The notes beneath the pieces were generated by a model. The model had not been told where the DNA came from. It made no database searches and worked only from the letters and a program-made list of their open reading frames with translations. A stretch of DNA of 59,525 bases from positions 1-59,525 of the forward strand of contig JAEUGW010000048.1 in NCBI GenBank assembly GCA_016795565.1, in the 5' to 3' direction. The position numbers and the translations under genes are program-made. Source of the DNA: Opitutaceae bacterium (GTDB lineage Bacteria; Verrucomicrobiota; Verrucomicrobiia; Opitutales; Opitutaceae). Position 1 is the stretch's first letter, and each line of letters begins with the position of its first letter. Shown here one piece after another: positions 47,278-55,143 of the stretch.

Positions 47278-47510
47278 AAAAGGATGAGTTGAGGGCTGGT
47301 GTGGGCGGACGGTTCCCCGTCGCGTGAACCTGACAAGTAGAACCCCGGACGTTCGCGCGGCAACCCATTTCAGGCGGGTATGCCGGCGCTTACTAAATTC
47401 GCTGTGCGGCCCATTAGTTTTGCTGACGACGCATCGCCCCAAATCCACCTTGCCTCCCCTGTGGCCAACAGGTGCTATAAGCCGCGAAAGGCTGATTTAT
47501 CACACCATCA

Positions 47511-48791
47511 ATGTCCGACCTCCTGGCAGATCTCGAATGGCGCGGCCTCCTGGCCGACTGCACCGACATGGCGGCCCTGCGCGAGCGCGTGGCCGAGGGC
47601 CCGCTCACGCTCTATTGCGGCTTCGACCCGACCGGCGACTCGCTGCACGTCGGCCACCTCATGGGCCAGCTCACGCTGCGCCGCTTCCAGCTCGCCGGGC
47701 ACCATGTCATCGCCCTGGCCGGCGGCGCCACCGGCATGATCGGCGACCCCTCCGGGCGCTCGGCCGAGCGCAACCTGCTCACCCGCGACCAGCTCAACCA
47801 CAACATCGCCTGCATCAAGGGCCAGCTCTCCCGCCTCCTCGACTTCGGCGCCCCCGGCAACCCCGCCCGCCTCGTGGACAACGCCGACTGGACCGCCCCG
47901 ATCAGCTACCTCGATTTCCTCCGCGACGTCGGCAAGCATTTCACCCTGAATCTCATGCTCGCCAAGGATTCGGTGAGGTCCCGCATGGAGGGCGACGGCG
48001 GCATCAGCTACACCGAGTTCAGCTACCAGCTGCTCCAGGCCCACGACTTCTACCACCTGCGCCAGGCCTTCCACTGCGAGCTCCAGATCGGCGGCTCCGA
48101 CCAGTGGGGCAACATCACCGCCGGCACCGACTTCATCCGCCGCAAGCTCGGCGTCCCCGCCTGGGGCTGGACCTTCCCGCTCATCACCAAGAGCGACGGC
48201 TCGAAATTCGGCAAGACCGCCAGCGGCGCCGTCTGGCTCGACGCCGCCAAGACCAGCCCCTACCGCCTCTACCAGTTCTTCGTGAACACCGAGGACGCCA
48301 AGGTCTGCGAATACCTCCGCAAGTTCACCTTCCTCGACCGCGCCGCGATCGAGCCGCTCGAGGCCGCGCACGCCGCCAACCCCGGCGCCCGCGAAGCCCA
48401 CAAGGCCCTCGCCCGCGAGGTCACCACCCTCGTCCACGGCCCCGACGCCCTCGCCGCCGCGCTCAAGGCCAGCGAGATACTCTTTGGCGGTCCGCTCGAC
48501 GGCGTCACCGAGGATATCTTCAACGACGTCGCCGGCGAGGTGCCGACCAAGGACCTTGAACAGGCCAAGCTCGCCGGCACCGGCGCGCCAATCATCGACC
48601 TCATCGTCCATTCCGGCTTGGAAAACTCCAAGGGCGCGGCCCGCAAGGCCCTCGAGGCCGGCGGCATCTACCTGAACAACGTCCGCGTCACCGACCACAC
48701 GCGCGCCGTCACGGTCGCCGACCTGCTCTTCGGAAAATACCTGCTCCTGCGGAAGGGGAAAAAATCCTACGCGGTGCTGGCGGCGCGCTGA
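47511..48791 (+). CDS. tyrS: Tyrosine--tRNA ligase
   Basis: 426-residue class I synthetase of the bacterial TyrRS type. Visible: YCGFDPTGDSLHVGHLMG with HVGH as the HIGH motif, the tyrosine-binding SYQLLQAHDFYHL and IGGSDQWGNI, KFGKT as the KMSKS equivalent, and a C-terminal S4 RNA-binding domain (GAARKALEAGGIYLNNVRV). The ATG at 47511 fits the family length. The 233-bp upstream region may hold its promoter, but no convincing box pair was found. Confidence 0.97.
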   Translation: MSDLLADLEWRGLLADCTDMAALRERVAEGPLTLYCGFDPTGDSLHVGHLMGQLTLRRFQLAGHHVIALAGGATGMIGDPSGRSAERNLLTRDQLNHNIACIKGQLSRLLDFGAPGNPARLVDNADWTAPISYLDFLRDVGKHFTLNLMLAKDSVRSRMEGDGGISYTEFSYQLLQAHDFYHLRQAFHCELQIGGSDQWGNITAGTDFIRRKLGVPAWGWTFPLITKSDGSKFGKTASGAVWLDAAKTSPYRLYQFFVNTEDAKVCEYLRKFTFLDRAAIEPLEAAHAANPGAREAHKALAREVTTLVHGPDALAAALKASEILFGGPLDGVTEDIFNDVAGEVPTKDLEQAKLAGTGAPIIDLIVHSGLENSKGAARKALEAGGIYLNNVRVTDHTRAVTVADLLFGKYLLLRKGKKSYAVLAAR

Positions 48792-48807
48792 ACGCGGCGA
48801 GCCCGGC

Positions 48808-49578
48808 CTAGAAATTCTTCGCCGTCTTCGCCCAGAACGCCTCGTCCACCTGCGGGCAGAAGGCCTTCAGCTCGTTCTTGAGCACGCCCAGCTTGGCCGC
48901 CAGAAAGCTGTCCTTCTGCAACAGGAGGCGGAGGGTGAGGTTGTTCGTCATCAGCCCGGCAAAGAGCTCCGCCCGGTCCTCCGGCACGGCCTGCCGCGCA
49001 TAGTTGGAAACGAAGCCCGGCGCCGGGTGCGAGGCCCAGTTCGCCACGGGTGCGGCGCTGGCGGTGCCGCCATAGGCCGCATCGGGGGCGTTGGCGGCCG
49101 CCCACTCGGGATTGTTCCCGAGGTCCTGGTCCGGGTGCATCGCATAGTCCAGGAAGTGAAAGAACTCGTGGTGCAGGGTTCGGCGGCGGTGCGCCTCGTC
49201 CCCAATCTCCGTCGAGGAATCCATGTAGATGGTCGCATTTTTCTCCAGTGCCACGCCGGCGACGCGCGTGCCGCGGGACTTGAGGTCACGGCAAAAGGCG
49301 ATCCGCTTCACGCCCGAGGCCCGGATCAGCGCCGGCGGATACTTGGCAAACTCCTTGCGCAGGAAATAGAGCGCCATCTCCACATTCCGCGCGCCGGAGT
49401 TCCGGGCGTCGATCGCCCCGTCGGAATCCGCCACCGGGTAAATCTCCGCATCGGCCACCAGCTCGATGCCGTAGTCCTTCAGGTATTGCGCCTTCAGTTG
49501 GTCAAACAAGCCGTTGCCCGGTGCGGCCTGCGCCGTCACCGCCAGGCAGAACAATGCCGTCACGCGGATGAAATTCAT
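48808..49578 (-). CDS. Secreted putative zinc metallopeptidase (HEFFH)
   Basis: 256 residues from the ATG at 49578, which gives a signal peptide (MNFIRVTALFCLAVTAQAAP). The zinc-binding helix is LHHEFFHFLDY (HExxH); a glutamate in VPEDRAELFAGLM about 65 residues later is a fitting third ligand, as in gluzincins. A short substrate-edge region, ATIYMDSS, precedes the helix. It resembles uncharacterised secreted peptidases (putative zinc-binding metallopeptidase families). Substrate unknown. It converges with tyrS. Confidence 0.75.
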   Translation of the reverse strand: MNFIRVTALFCLAVTAQAAPGNGLFDQLKAQYLKDYGIELVADAEIYPVADSDGAIDARNSGARNVEMALYFLRKEFAKYPPALIRASGVKRIAFCRDLKSRGTRVAGVALEKNATIYMDSSTEIGDEAHRRRTLHHEFFHFLDYAMHPDQDLGNNPEWAAANAPDAAYGGTASAAPVANWASHPAPGFVSNYARQAVPEDRAELFAGLMTNNLTLRLLLQKDSFLAAKLGVLKNELKAFCPQVDEAFWAKTAKNF

Positions 49579-49655
49579 GGCGCGGATTGGTAGCGGGCGC
49601 CCGGCCTGAGTCGAACAAAACCGGCCACCCATCCCACCCCGACGGGTGCGGGGTG

Positions 49656-51368
49656 TCAGGGTTTGGCCATGAGGGCCACCGCCTGCTCCAGCCGCGCCTT
49701 CTCGCCCGGCGGCAAGCGCCCGGTCAGGCCCAGCGCCGCATACGCCGCCTGCCGCGATTCCGCGTCCAGGCCGGCGTAGGTGACGTTGGGATCGACGATG
49801 CGGCGGCCGAGGATGACCTCCAGCTGCCCTTGCGTGTAAACCGGCTTCTGGGCGGCCGTGGATTTCGTGCCGTATTGGCTGAGGTTCGAGGCAAAGATGC
49901 CGGCCGCGCTCACGGGCAGGAAATCCTCATAGCGCAATCCCTCGACCGTCACATAACCCAGCCGGGCCAGCGCCATGAGGTCGGTGCTCGGGAGCGGCCC
50001 GGTCTGCGCGGCGGCGCGCCCGGCCGCTGTCGCCTGATAACGGCCATAAACCAGTCCCCCGGCCAGCAGCGCGGCCAGTTGCTTCGGGAACGGCGCAAAG
50101 GGCCGGGCATACGCCTCCTCGCTGGCGGCGGGATCCTTTTTCGCCGCCGGGCTGAGGGCCTCGCGGGCGGCATCGGCCGCCGTCAGGCAGCGATCATACA
50201 ATTCGCGGCCGGCCGCGGTCGTGGCGTAGAAGCGGTGTTCAATTTCGCCGAAGCGGGCCGTGTGCACGGTGTCCACCCGCGAGCCGTCGGCCTGCACGAA
50301 CTGCACCGGCTCCGTCAGCGCCTTGTAGGCGTCCTGCCGCAGCAGCACGGGCGTGTCCTCGGACGGGCCTTCCGTGAAATCCTTGAACCCGGAGTGCTTG
50401 AGCTTGGTGAGGGCCAGGTCGGGCTGCCCGAGGCGCTCGGTGAGCTCGCCGGCCAGTCGCGCCATCTCGCCGGTGGGCAGCACGGCGGGCTGGTAGGCCG
50501 CGATGTCCGCTTCCGTCAGGTGCTTGAAATGCAGGCGCAGGTAGTCGCGGTCGGCGCGCTCGTCCAGGCGCCGGAGGATGACCTCCGCGCGTTGCCGGAA
50601 CGCCGCGGCATCCATCTCGCCGAGACAGTGCTTCATCGCCGCCGTGTAGAGGTCCAGCCAGAGCGTGTTGGGCGTGAGATGGTTGAGGTGGTGCGTCTCG
50701 AAGCAGGCGATATCCGCCGCGATCTTGAACCCGGCCGCGCAGAGGTCCTGGTAAAGCTGGTGGTCGCGGGCGCGCCCCGTCCACTTGAAGATGCGGGTCA
50801 CGCCCTCGCGGATGAGCTGGTTGGCATCGTCCCAATCGAGGCCGCCCTGCCGCTCGTCCTTGTCCAGCAGCGCGAGGGCCACCGGCGAAAACACCTCGCG
50901 GGTCGCCAGCAGGGCCTCGATGCGACCGCGCGTGGCGGGGTCGAAATAATCCGTCATCAGCAGCGAGCAGAAGATGCGGTGGTCGGGGTTCAGGCGCGAG
51001 CGGTAGGCGGTGGCGACGATCGGCTGGCTCTTCGGGCCAAGGGCCGTCATGTCGTAGTAATTGTGCGGCTCCATCGCGAAGGCCGCGAAAAACCGCGCGA
51101 TGCGGCGGTATTCCTCCGGCTTGCCGATGCGGATGGCACCGTGCCGCTCGCCGCTGGACTTCTCCAGTTGCGCCGCCGTCAGCGCGAACCCGCGGTGCCG
51201 GCCGCCGAGCAGCGCGCACACCGTCTCGTTGCAGACGCGGTTCACGAGCAGGGACTTGTCGTAAAGCGGCACCTCCTGGCCAAACATCCGCGAGAGTTCC
51301 GCGAACAAACGGTGCTGCATTTCCAGCCGGTCGGCAAAGGGGGCGTTCACGGCGGGAATTCGCCACAA
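49656..51368 (-). CDS. DUF1338 enzyme, 2-oxoadipate dioxygenase/decarboxylase (HglS-like)
   Basis: 570 residues across the DUF1338 family. Candidate Fe(II) ligands and substrate residues are in AMEPHNYYDM (N-terminal), THHLNHLTPNT (middle) and downstream acidic residues, with a C-terminal segment GLRYEDFLPVSAAGIFASNL. Characterised members (Pseudomonas HglS/YdcJ) convert 2-oxoadipate to D-2-hydroxyglutarate in lysine breakdown. The same reaction is likely here, but no other lysine-catabolic gene is nearby. The GTG or ATG ambiguity at the start does not affect the domain. Confidence 0.8.
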   Translation of the reverse strand: MWRIPAVNAPFADRLEMQHRLFAELSRMFGQEVPLYDKSLLVNRVCNETVCALLGGRHRGFALTAAQLEKSSGERHGAIRIGKPEEYRRIARFFAAFAMEPHNYYDMTALGPKSQPIVATAYRSRLNPDHRIFCSLLMTDYFDPATRGRIEALLATREVFSPVALALLDKDERQGGLDWDDANQLIREGVTRIFKWTGRARDHQLYQDLCAAGFKIAADIACFETHHLNHLTPNTLWLDLYTAAMKHCLGEMDAAAFRQRAEVILRRLDERADRDYLRLHFKHLTEADIAAYQPAVLPTGEMARLAGELTERLGQPDLALTKLKHSGFKDFTEGPSEDTPVLLRQDAYKALTEPVQFVQADGSRVDTVHTARFGEIEHRFYATTAAGRELYDRCLTAADAAREALSPAAKKDPAASEEAYARPFAPFPKQLAALLAGGLVYGRYQATAAGRAAAQTGPLPSTDLMALARLGYVTVEGLRYEDFLPVSAAGIFASNLSQYGTKSTAAQKPVYTQGQLEVILGRRIVDPNVTYAGLDAESRQAAYAALGLTGRLPPGEKARLEQAVALMAKP

Positions 51369-51408
51369 TTCCGCGGCGAAGACGACTCAATTTTCGCCGC
51401 GCGCGCCG

Positions 51409-51726
51409 TCAGGGCGTGGCCAGTTTCAAGCCCACGATGCCGCCCACGATCAGCGCCATGCAGGCCACCCGGGCCGCGGTCGCGGGTTCCTTGAACAGGA
51501 TAATGCCGAGGATGGCCGTGCCGACCGCGCCGATGCCGGTCCAGATGGCGTAGCTCGTGCCCAGCGGCAGCCCGCGCACCGCCTGCGCCAGGCACCAGAA
51601 GCTCGCCAGCATGAGCAGCACCGTGGCGACACTCGGCCAGAACCGGGTGAAGCCGTCGGCGTATTTCAAGCCGATGGCCCACGCCACTTCCAAAATTCCC
51701 GCGATGATGAGCCAGACCCAGGGCAT
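51409..51726 (-). CDS. gdx: SMR-family guanidinium exporter
   Basis: 105 residues, four transmembrane helices. The essential membrane glutamate is E13 in GILEVAWAIGLKYADGFTR, the exact SugE/Gdx signature; EmrE-type multidrug pumps differ here. The conserved AVRGLPLGTSYAIWTGIGAVG loop follows. Gdx proteins export guanidinium in exchange for protons. No guanidine riboswitch was recognised upstream. It starts three bases downstream of the opcA stop, so it may be read from the zwf transcript. Confidence 0.9.
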   Translation of the reverse strand: MPWVWLIIAGILEVAWAIGLKYADGFTRFWPSVATVLLMLASFWCLAQAVRGLPLGTSYAIWTGIGAVGTAILGIILFKEPATAARVACMALIVGGIVGLKLATP

Positions 51727-51729
51727 GAC

Positions 51730-52686
51730 TCAGAAGAACATCGCCTCGCTCAGCGCCATCTCCGGCGCGAGGAAGTGCGCGCCGGCCACCAGCTTGGTCG
51801 GGCCGGTGCCGAGATCGCCGGTGAATTCCGCGTGGTCCCGGCCCAGGTCGGCGGTCCACGCGAAGGTTTTTCCGGGGGTGGCATACGAGAAATCCATCGC
51901 GAAACAGCCCGGGCAATCCGCCCCGCTCACCTCGAAGCCCACGCCGGTGGCGCCGCTGCGGGCGAGCCCTTTCCTGACCCAGCCGAGCAGGCAGCCGGCC
52001 TCGGCCGCAAACTCCCGCCGATGCCGCAGCGTCACCTGCCGGAGGCCGGTGTTGATCAGGGCCGGCGTGTAGCGGCTGAGGAACTGCCCGAGGTTCTGCC
52101 GCAGCGGCAGGGTGCGGGTGTAGGCGAGATCGCGCACGGCGGCGGGATTCGGCCACGGGTAGGTGAAGGTGTCGGCGGGTGCCACGGCGCTGTCGAAGAG
52201 TATCCGCTTCGACCGGGTCAGCAGGTAGCCGTAGTCGGCCAGCCGCTTCGTGTCGGAGAAACGGTGCGCCCAGTAGTAGAGCGGCATGTCCGTCGAAAGG
52301 CAGACCGACACCTGGTTCTCGAGATAGTCGCGCACGGCCATCGTGTATTGCAGGAGGACAAACTCGACGCAGCGCGTGTCGTTCTTCGATTTCCCGAGGA
52401 AACATTCCCCGTGGATCTTGGCGCGCATCCCGGCGGCGGCGCGCTCGTCAAAATCCGGGCAGAGCACGACGACCCGCGCCGGGTAGCGCTGGGCAAACCG
52501 CAAAGTGTGCTGGAACTGCGCCAGCGCGTCGTCCGGCGTGGTGTTGGCGCCGAGGTGCAGCACGAGGTTGAGCTGCACGGCGCGGCTTTCCTGCGCCGGG
52601 GAATCCGCCCAGAGTTTCCTGAAGCCGGCCGCGATGCCGCCGACGGGCACCTCGAGGCCGGGCAAGGTGTCGAACACCGCGGGCAT
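51730..52686 (-). CDS. opcA: Glucose-6-phosphate dehydrogenase assembly protein OpcA-like
   Basis: 318 residues matching the OpcA pattern block by block: RAVQLNLVLHLG, a RYPARVVVLCPD strand, CVSTD-type VCLSTDMPLYYWAH, RILFDSAVAP, and DLAYTRTLPLRQNLGQFL. OpcA binds and activates or redox-couples Zwf in cyanobacteria and actinobacteria. Its place just downstream of zwf supports the identification. The two genes are separated by a double-hairpin repeat, which could uncouple their expression. Confidence 0.8.
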   Translation of the reverse strand: MPAVFDTLPGLEVPVGGIAAGFRKLWADSPAQESRAVQLNLVLHLGANTTPDDALAQFQHTLRFAQRYPARVVVLCPDFDERAAAGMRAKIHGECFLGKSKNDTRCVEFVLLQYTMAVRDYLENQVSVCLSTDMPLYYWAHRFSDTKRLADYGYLLTRSKRILFDSAVAPADTFTYPWPNPAAVRDLAYTRTLPLRQNLGQFLSRYTPALINTGLRQVTLRHRREFAAEAGCLLGWVRKGLARSGATGVGFEVSGADCPGCFAMDFSYATPGKTFAWTADLGRDHAEFTGDLGTGPTKLVAGAHFLAPEMALSEAMFF

Positions 52687-52702
52687 GGCTCAGGGTTCCA
52701 AG

Positions 52703-52755
52703 GTAGGGCGCGTTGTCCCTAACGCACCGCGGCTCGCTCGGAGAGCGAGCCCTAC
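52703..52755. repeat. Double-hairpin element between zwf and opcA (GTAG class)
   Basis: GTAG, a 22-nt hairpin (stem GGCGCGTT), GC, a 21-nt hairpin (stem GGCTCGCTC), CTAC. Same plan as the 30812 core but unrelated stem sequence. Confidence 0.8.
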
Positions 52756-52797
52756 CTGCGCTATCGCGCAAAAATCTGCTGCGAAGTTCTGCATGAC

Positions 52798-54345
52798 TTA
52801 CGGCTCCCTCCACGAGTGCCCGTTGGCGGCGAGCAGCTCCTCGGCGGACTTGGGGCCCCAGGAGCCGGAAGCATAGGTGTCGAGGCCCCGGCGCCCCTGT
52901 TCCGCCCAGTAATCGAGGATCGGCGAGCAGAGCTGCCACGAGCGCTCGGTCTCGTCGCCGCGGATGAAGAGCGTGCCGTCCCCGATCATGGCGTCGAGCA
53001 CGAGGCGCTCGTAGGCCTCGGGCGTGTTGGAGCCGAAGGTGGTGGCGTATTTGAAGTTCATCTTCACCGGCTGCGTGCGCGTCTCCAGGCCGGGGATCTT
53101 GGCGTTGAGGATGAGGCTCAGCCCCTCGTCGGGCTGGATCTGGAAGGCCAGCGTGTTGGCCGCGAGCATCGAGCGGTCCGATTCGGCGAACAGGTTGCCC
53201 GGCGGCCGCTTGAAGCGGATGGCGATCTCGCTCACGCGGCGCGCGAGGTGCTTGCCGGAGCGCAGGTAGAACGGCACGCCCTGCCAGCGCCAGTTGTTGA
53301 TGCTCAGGCGGAGCGCGGCGAAGGTCTCGGTGGCCGAGGTGGGCGCCACATCCTTTTCCTGCAGGTAGCCCGGCACCGGCTTGCCGCCGATGACGCCGGC
53401 GGCGTATTGGGCCCGGGCCACGTCGCTGGGCCGCGTGTCATCGTGCAGGCGCAGCGGGTGGATCGCCTTGAGCACCTTCACCTTCTCGTCGCGGACGGAT
53501 TCGGCGTCCATCGAGACGGGCGGTTCCATCGCGGTGAGCGCGAGGAGCTGCATGGTGTGGTTCTGGATCATGTCGCGCAGGCAGCCGCTCTGCTCGTAGT
53601 AGCCGGCGCGGGCCTCGACGCCCACCTGCTCGGCCACGGTGATCTGCACGTGGTCGATGAAGTTGCGGTTCCAGATCGGCTCGAAGATGGCGTTGCCGAA
53701 ACGCTGCACGAGCAGGTCCTGAACGGTCTCCTTGCCGAGGTAGTGGTCGATGCGGAAGACCTGCGATTCGGCGAACACCGTCGTGAGCTCGCGATTGAGC
53801 GCCTGCGCGCTGGCCAGGTCGCGGCCAAAGGGTTTCTCGATGATGACCTTCGACTGGTGCGGCTGCCGCAGGTAGCGGGCCGCCAGCCCGCTGCTGCCGA
53901 GATTCTGGATGATGGGCGCGAAGACCGTCGGTGGCGTCGAGATGTAGAAGAGCGACTGGAGCTGCTGGCCGATCTCCTTTTCCAGGCCGGCAATGCGCGC
54001 GCCGAGGCGGGCGTAGGCCGCGGGCTCGTCGTAGCCGCCGCTGACATAGTGCGTGCGGGCCGCCAGGCGGGCCCAGACCTCCGGGCTCGGCTCGCGCCGG
54101 GAGAATTCCTTGATGGCCCCGGCGGCGATCTGCTGGAACTCCGCGTCGGGAATCGGCTTCCGCCCGAAGCCGATGAGGTGGAAATCCGCGGGCAACAGGC
54201 CGTCGTGCGCCAGGTTGTAGATGGCGGGAATCAGCTTGCGGGCGGTGAGATCACCGGAGGCGCCAAAGATGACGACGACCGTCGGCGGGGAGCCACGATG
54301 CTTGCTCAGACCATGCAAAAACGGGTGTCGGGGGTCATCAGCCAT
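52798..54345 (-). CDS. zwf: Glucose-6-phosphate 1-dehydrogenase
   Basis: 515 residues; oxidises glucose-6-phosphate to 6-phosphogluconolactone with NADP+, the entry to the oxidative pentose phosphate pathway. The nucleotide-binding motif VVIFGASGDLTARKLIPA, the active-site signature RIDHYLGKETVQDLL and the EKPFGRDL block are present. The start at 54345 (MADDPRHPFLHGL) gives the normal length. opcA follows downstream. The 194 bp upstream to yraN contain a double-hairpin repeat. Confidence 0.96.
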   Translation of the reverse strand: MADDPRHPFLHGLSKHRGSPPTVVVIFGASGDLTARKLIPAIYNLAHDGLLPADFHLIGFGRKPIPDAEFQQIAAGAIKEFSRREPSPEVWARLAARTHYVSGGYDEPAAYARLGARIAGLEKEIGQQLQSLFYISTPPTVFAPIIQNLGSSGLAARYLRQPHQSKVIIEKPFGRDLASAQALNRELTTVFAESQVFRIDHYLGKETVQDLLVQRFGNAIFEPIWNRNFIDHVQITVAEQVGVEARAGYYEQSGCLRDMIQNHTMQLLALTAMEPPVSMDAESVRDEKVKVLKAIHPLRLHDDTRPSDVARAQYAAGVIGGKPVPGYLQEKDVAPTSATETFAALRLSINNWRWQGVPFYLRSGKHLARRVSEIAIRFKRPPGNLFAESDRSMLAANTLAFQIQPDEGLSLILNAKIPGLETRTQPVKMNFKYATTFGSNTPEAYERLVLDAMIGDGTLFIRGDETERSWQLCSPILDYWAEQGRRGLDTYASGSWGPKSAEELLAANGHSWREP

Positions 54346-54434
54346 GCGCGGAGAACCTCATTCCGATGCCGCGCCCTCGCAAGGCTATACTCGCCGGCCC
54401 GTGTCCTATGGAGGCCCTCATAATGAGTGACGGG

Positions 54435-54486
54435 CATGGCGCACCGGCCCGGTGCGCCGCGGCGGAGCGGGTCGCTCCGCCCTGCC
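54435..54486. repeat. Double-hairpin element (GTAG class, near-identical to the 30812 core)
   Basis: Hairpin 1 is identical to that at 30816 and hairpin 2 differs by one base (GGGTCGC for GGGCCGC); ends decayed to CATG/CTGCC. The right flank (CGTCAGCCAATGACGCG) matches copies at 30878 and 6926. Confidence 0.8.
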
Positions 54487-54539
54487 ACCTGCATCGCGCC
54501 GTCAGCCAATGACGCGCGCGCCTCAACAACCGCGTGTGC

Positions 54540-55028
54540 TCACAGGTCGCCGCCGGCCAGGTCGCCCAGCGAGCCGCTTTGGCGGGCCACGTGGTAGCCC
54601 TTGGGAAAGAGCGGGACGTTCTCGTAGTGCATCACCTGCGGCGGCAGCCGGGGACTGAGCGTGACCTCCGCCACGTCGAAGCGAAACGTGCGCGGCGCAT
54701 GGGCGAGCGCCGCCAAGTAGGCGTGCACCGCCCGCCGCAGCGCGCGGCGCTTGCGTTCGTCCACCGCGTGGAAACCCGACACCAGCGCGCCCTCGGCCCG
54801 GGCCTTGACCTCGACGAACACCAGCACCTCGCCGTCGCGGCAGACCAGGTCGATCTCATCCCGCCGGTCGCTCGGCCGGTGCCAGTTCCGGGCCACGATG
54901 GCGAAGCCGTGCCGGCTCGCGAGGAAGTCGGCGGCCGCCTGCTCGCCCCGGGCGCCGGCGGCGGCCGTGGCCGTGGGGGCCGGCGCGCGCCGCACCACGT
55001 TCCAGATTTTTTGTAGCCAGCCGGGCAT
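54540..55028 (-). CDS. YraN/UPF0102 family endonuclease-like protein
   Basis: 162 residues from the ATG at 55028. The family core is GARGEQAAADFLASRHGFAIVARNW, then DEIDLVCRDGEVLVFVEVKAR, the PD-(D/E)xK-like D-x(n)-E-x-K arrangement of restriction-type nucleases. Function in vivo is unresolved; a role in DNA processing is usually proposed. It is divergently oriented to the pilB-like gene. Confidence 0.87.
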   Translation of the reverse strand: MPGWLQKIWNVVRRAPAPTATAAAGARGEQAAADFLASRHGFAIVARNWHRPSDRRDEIDLVCRDGEVLVFVEVKARAEGALVSGFHAVDERKRRALRRAVHAYLAALAHAPRTFRFDVAEVTLSPRLPPQVMHYENVPLFPKGYHVARQSGSLGDLAGGDL

Positions 55029-55143
55029 TTGCAATTCGCCCTCGACCACGTGAAAAATCGCCCATACAAGCAAGTGCCTTTTTCAATCCGCCGTCGGCCG
55101 CGCGTCCGGCCCCGGCCCGCCTGATTCCCACCACCTCCCCCTT

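Noticed and set aside
51727..51729. Guanidine riboswitch controlling gdx
   Set aside because: The gene begins three bases after opcA, leaving no space for an aptamer, and none was seen elsewhere upstream.
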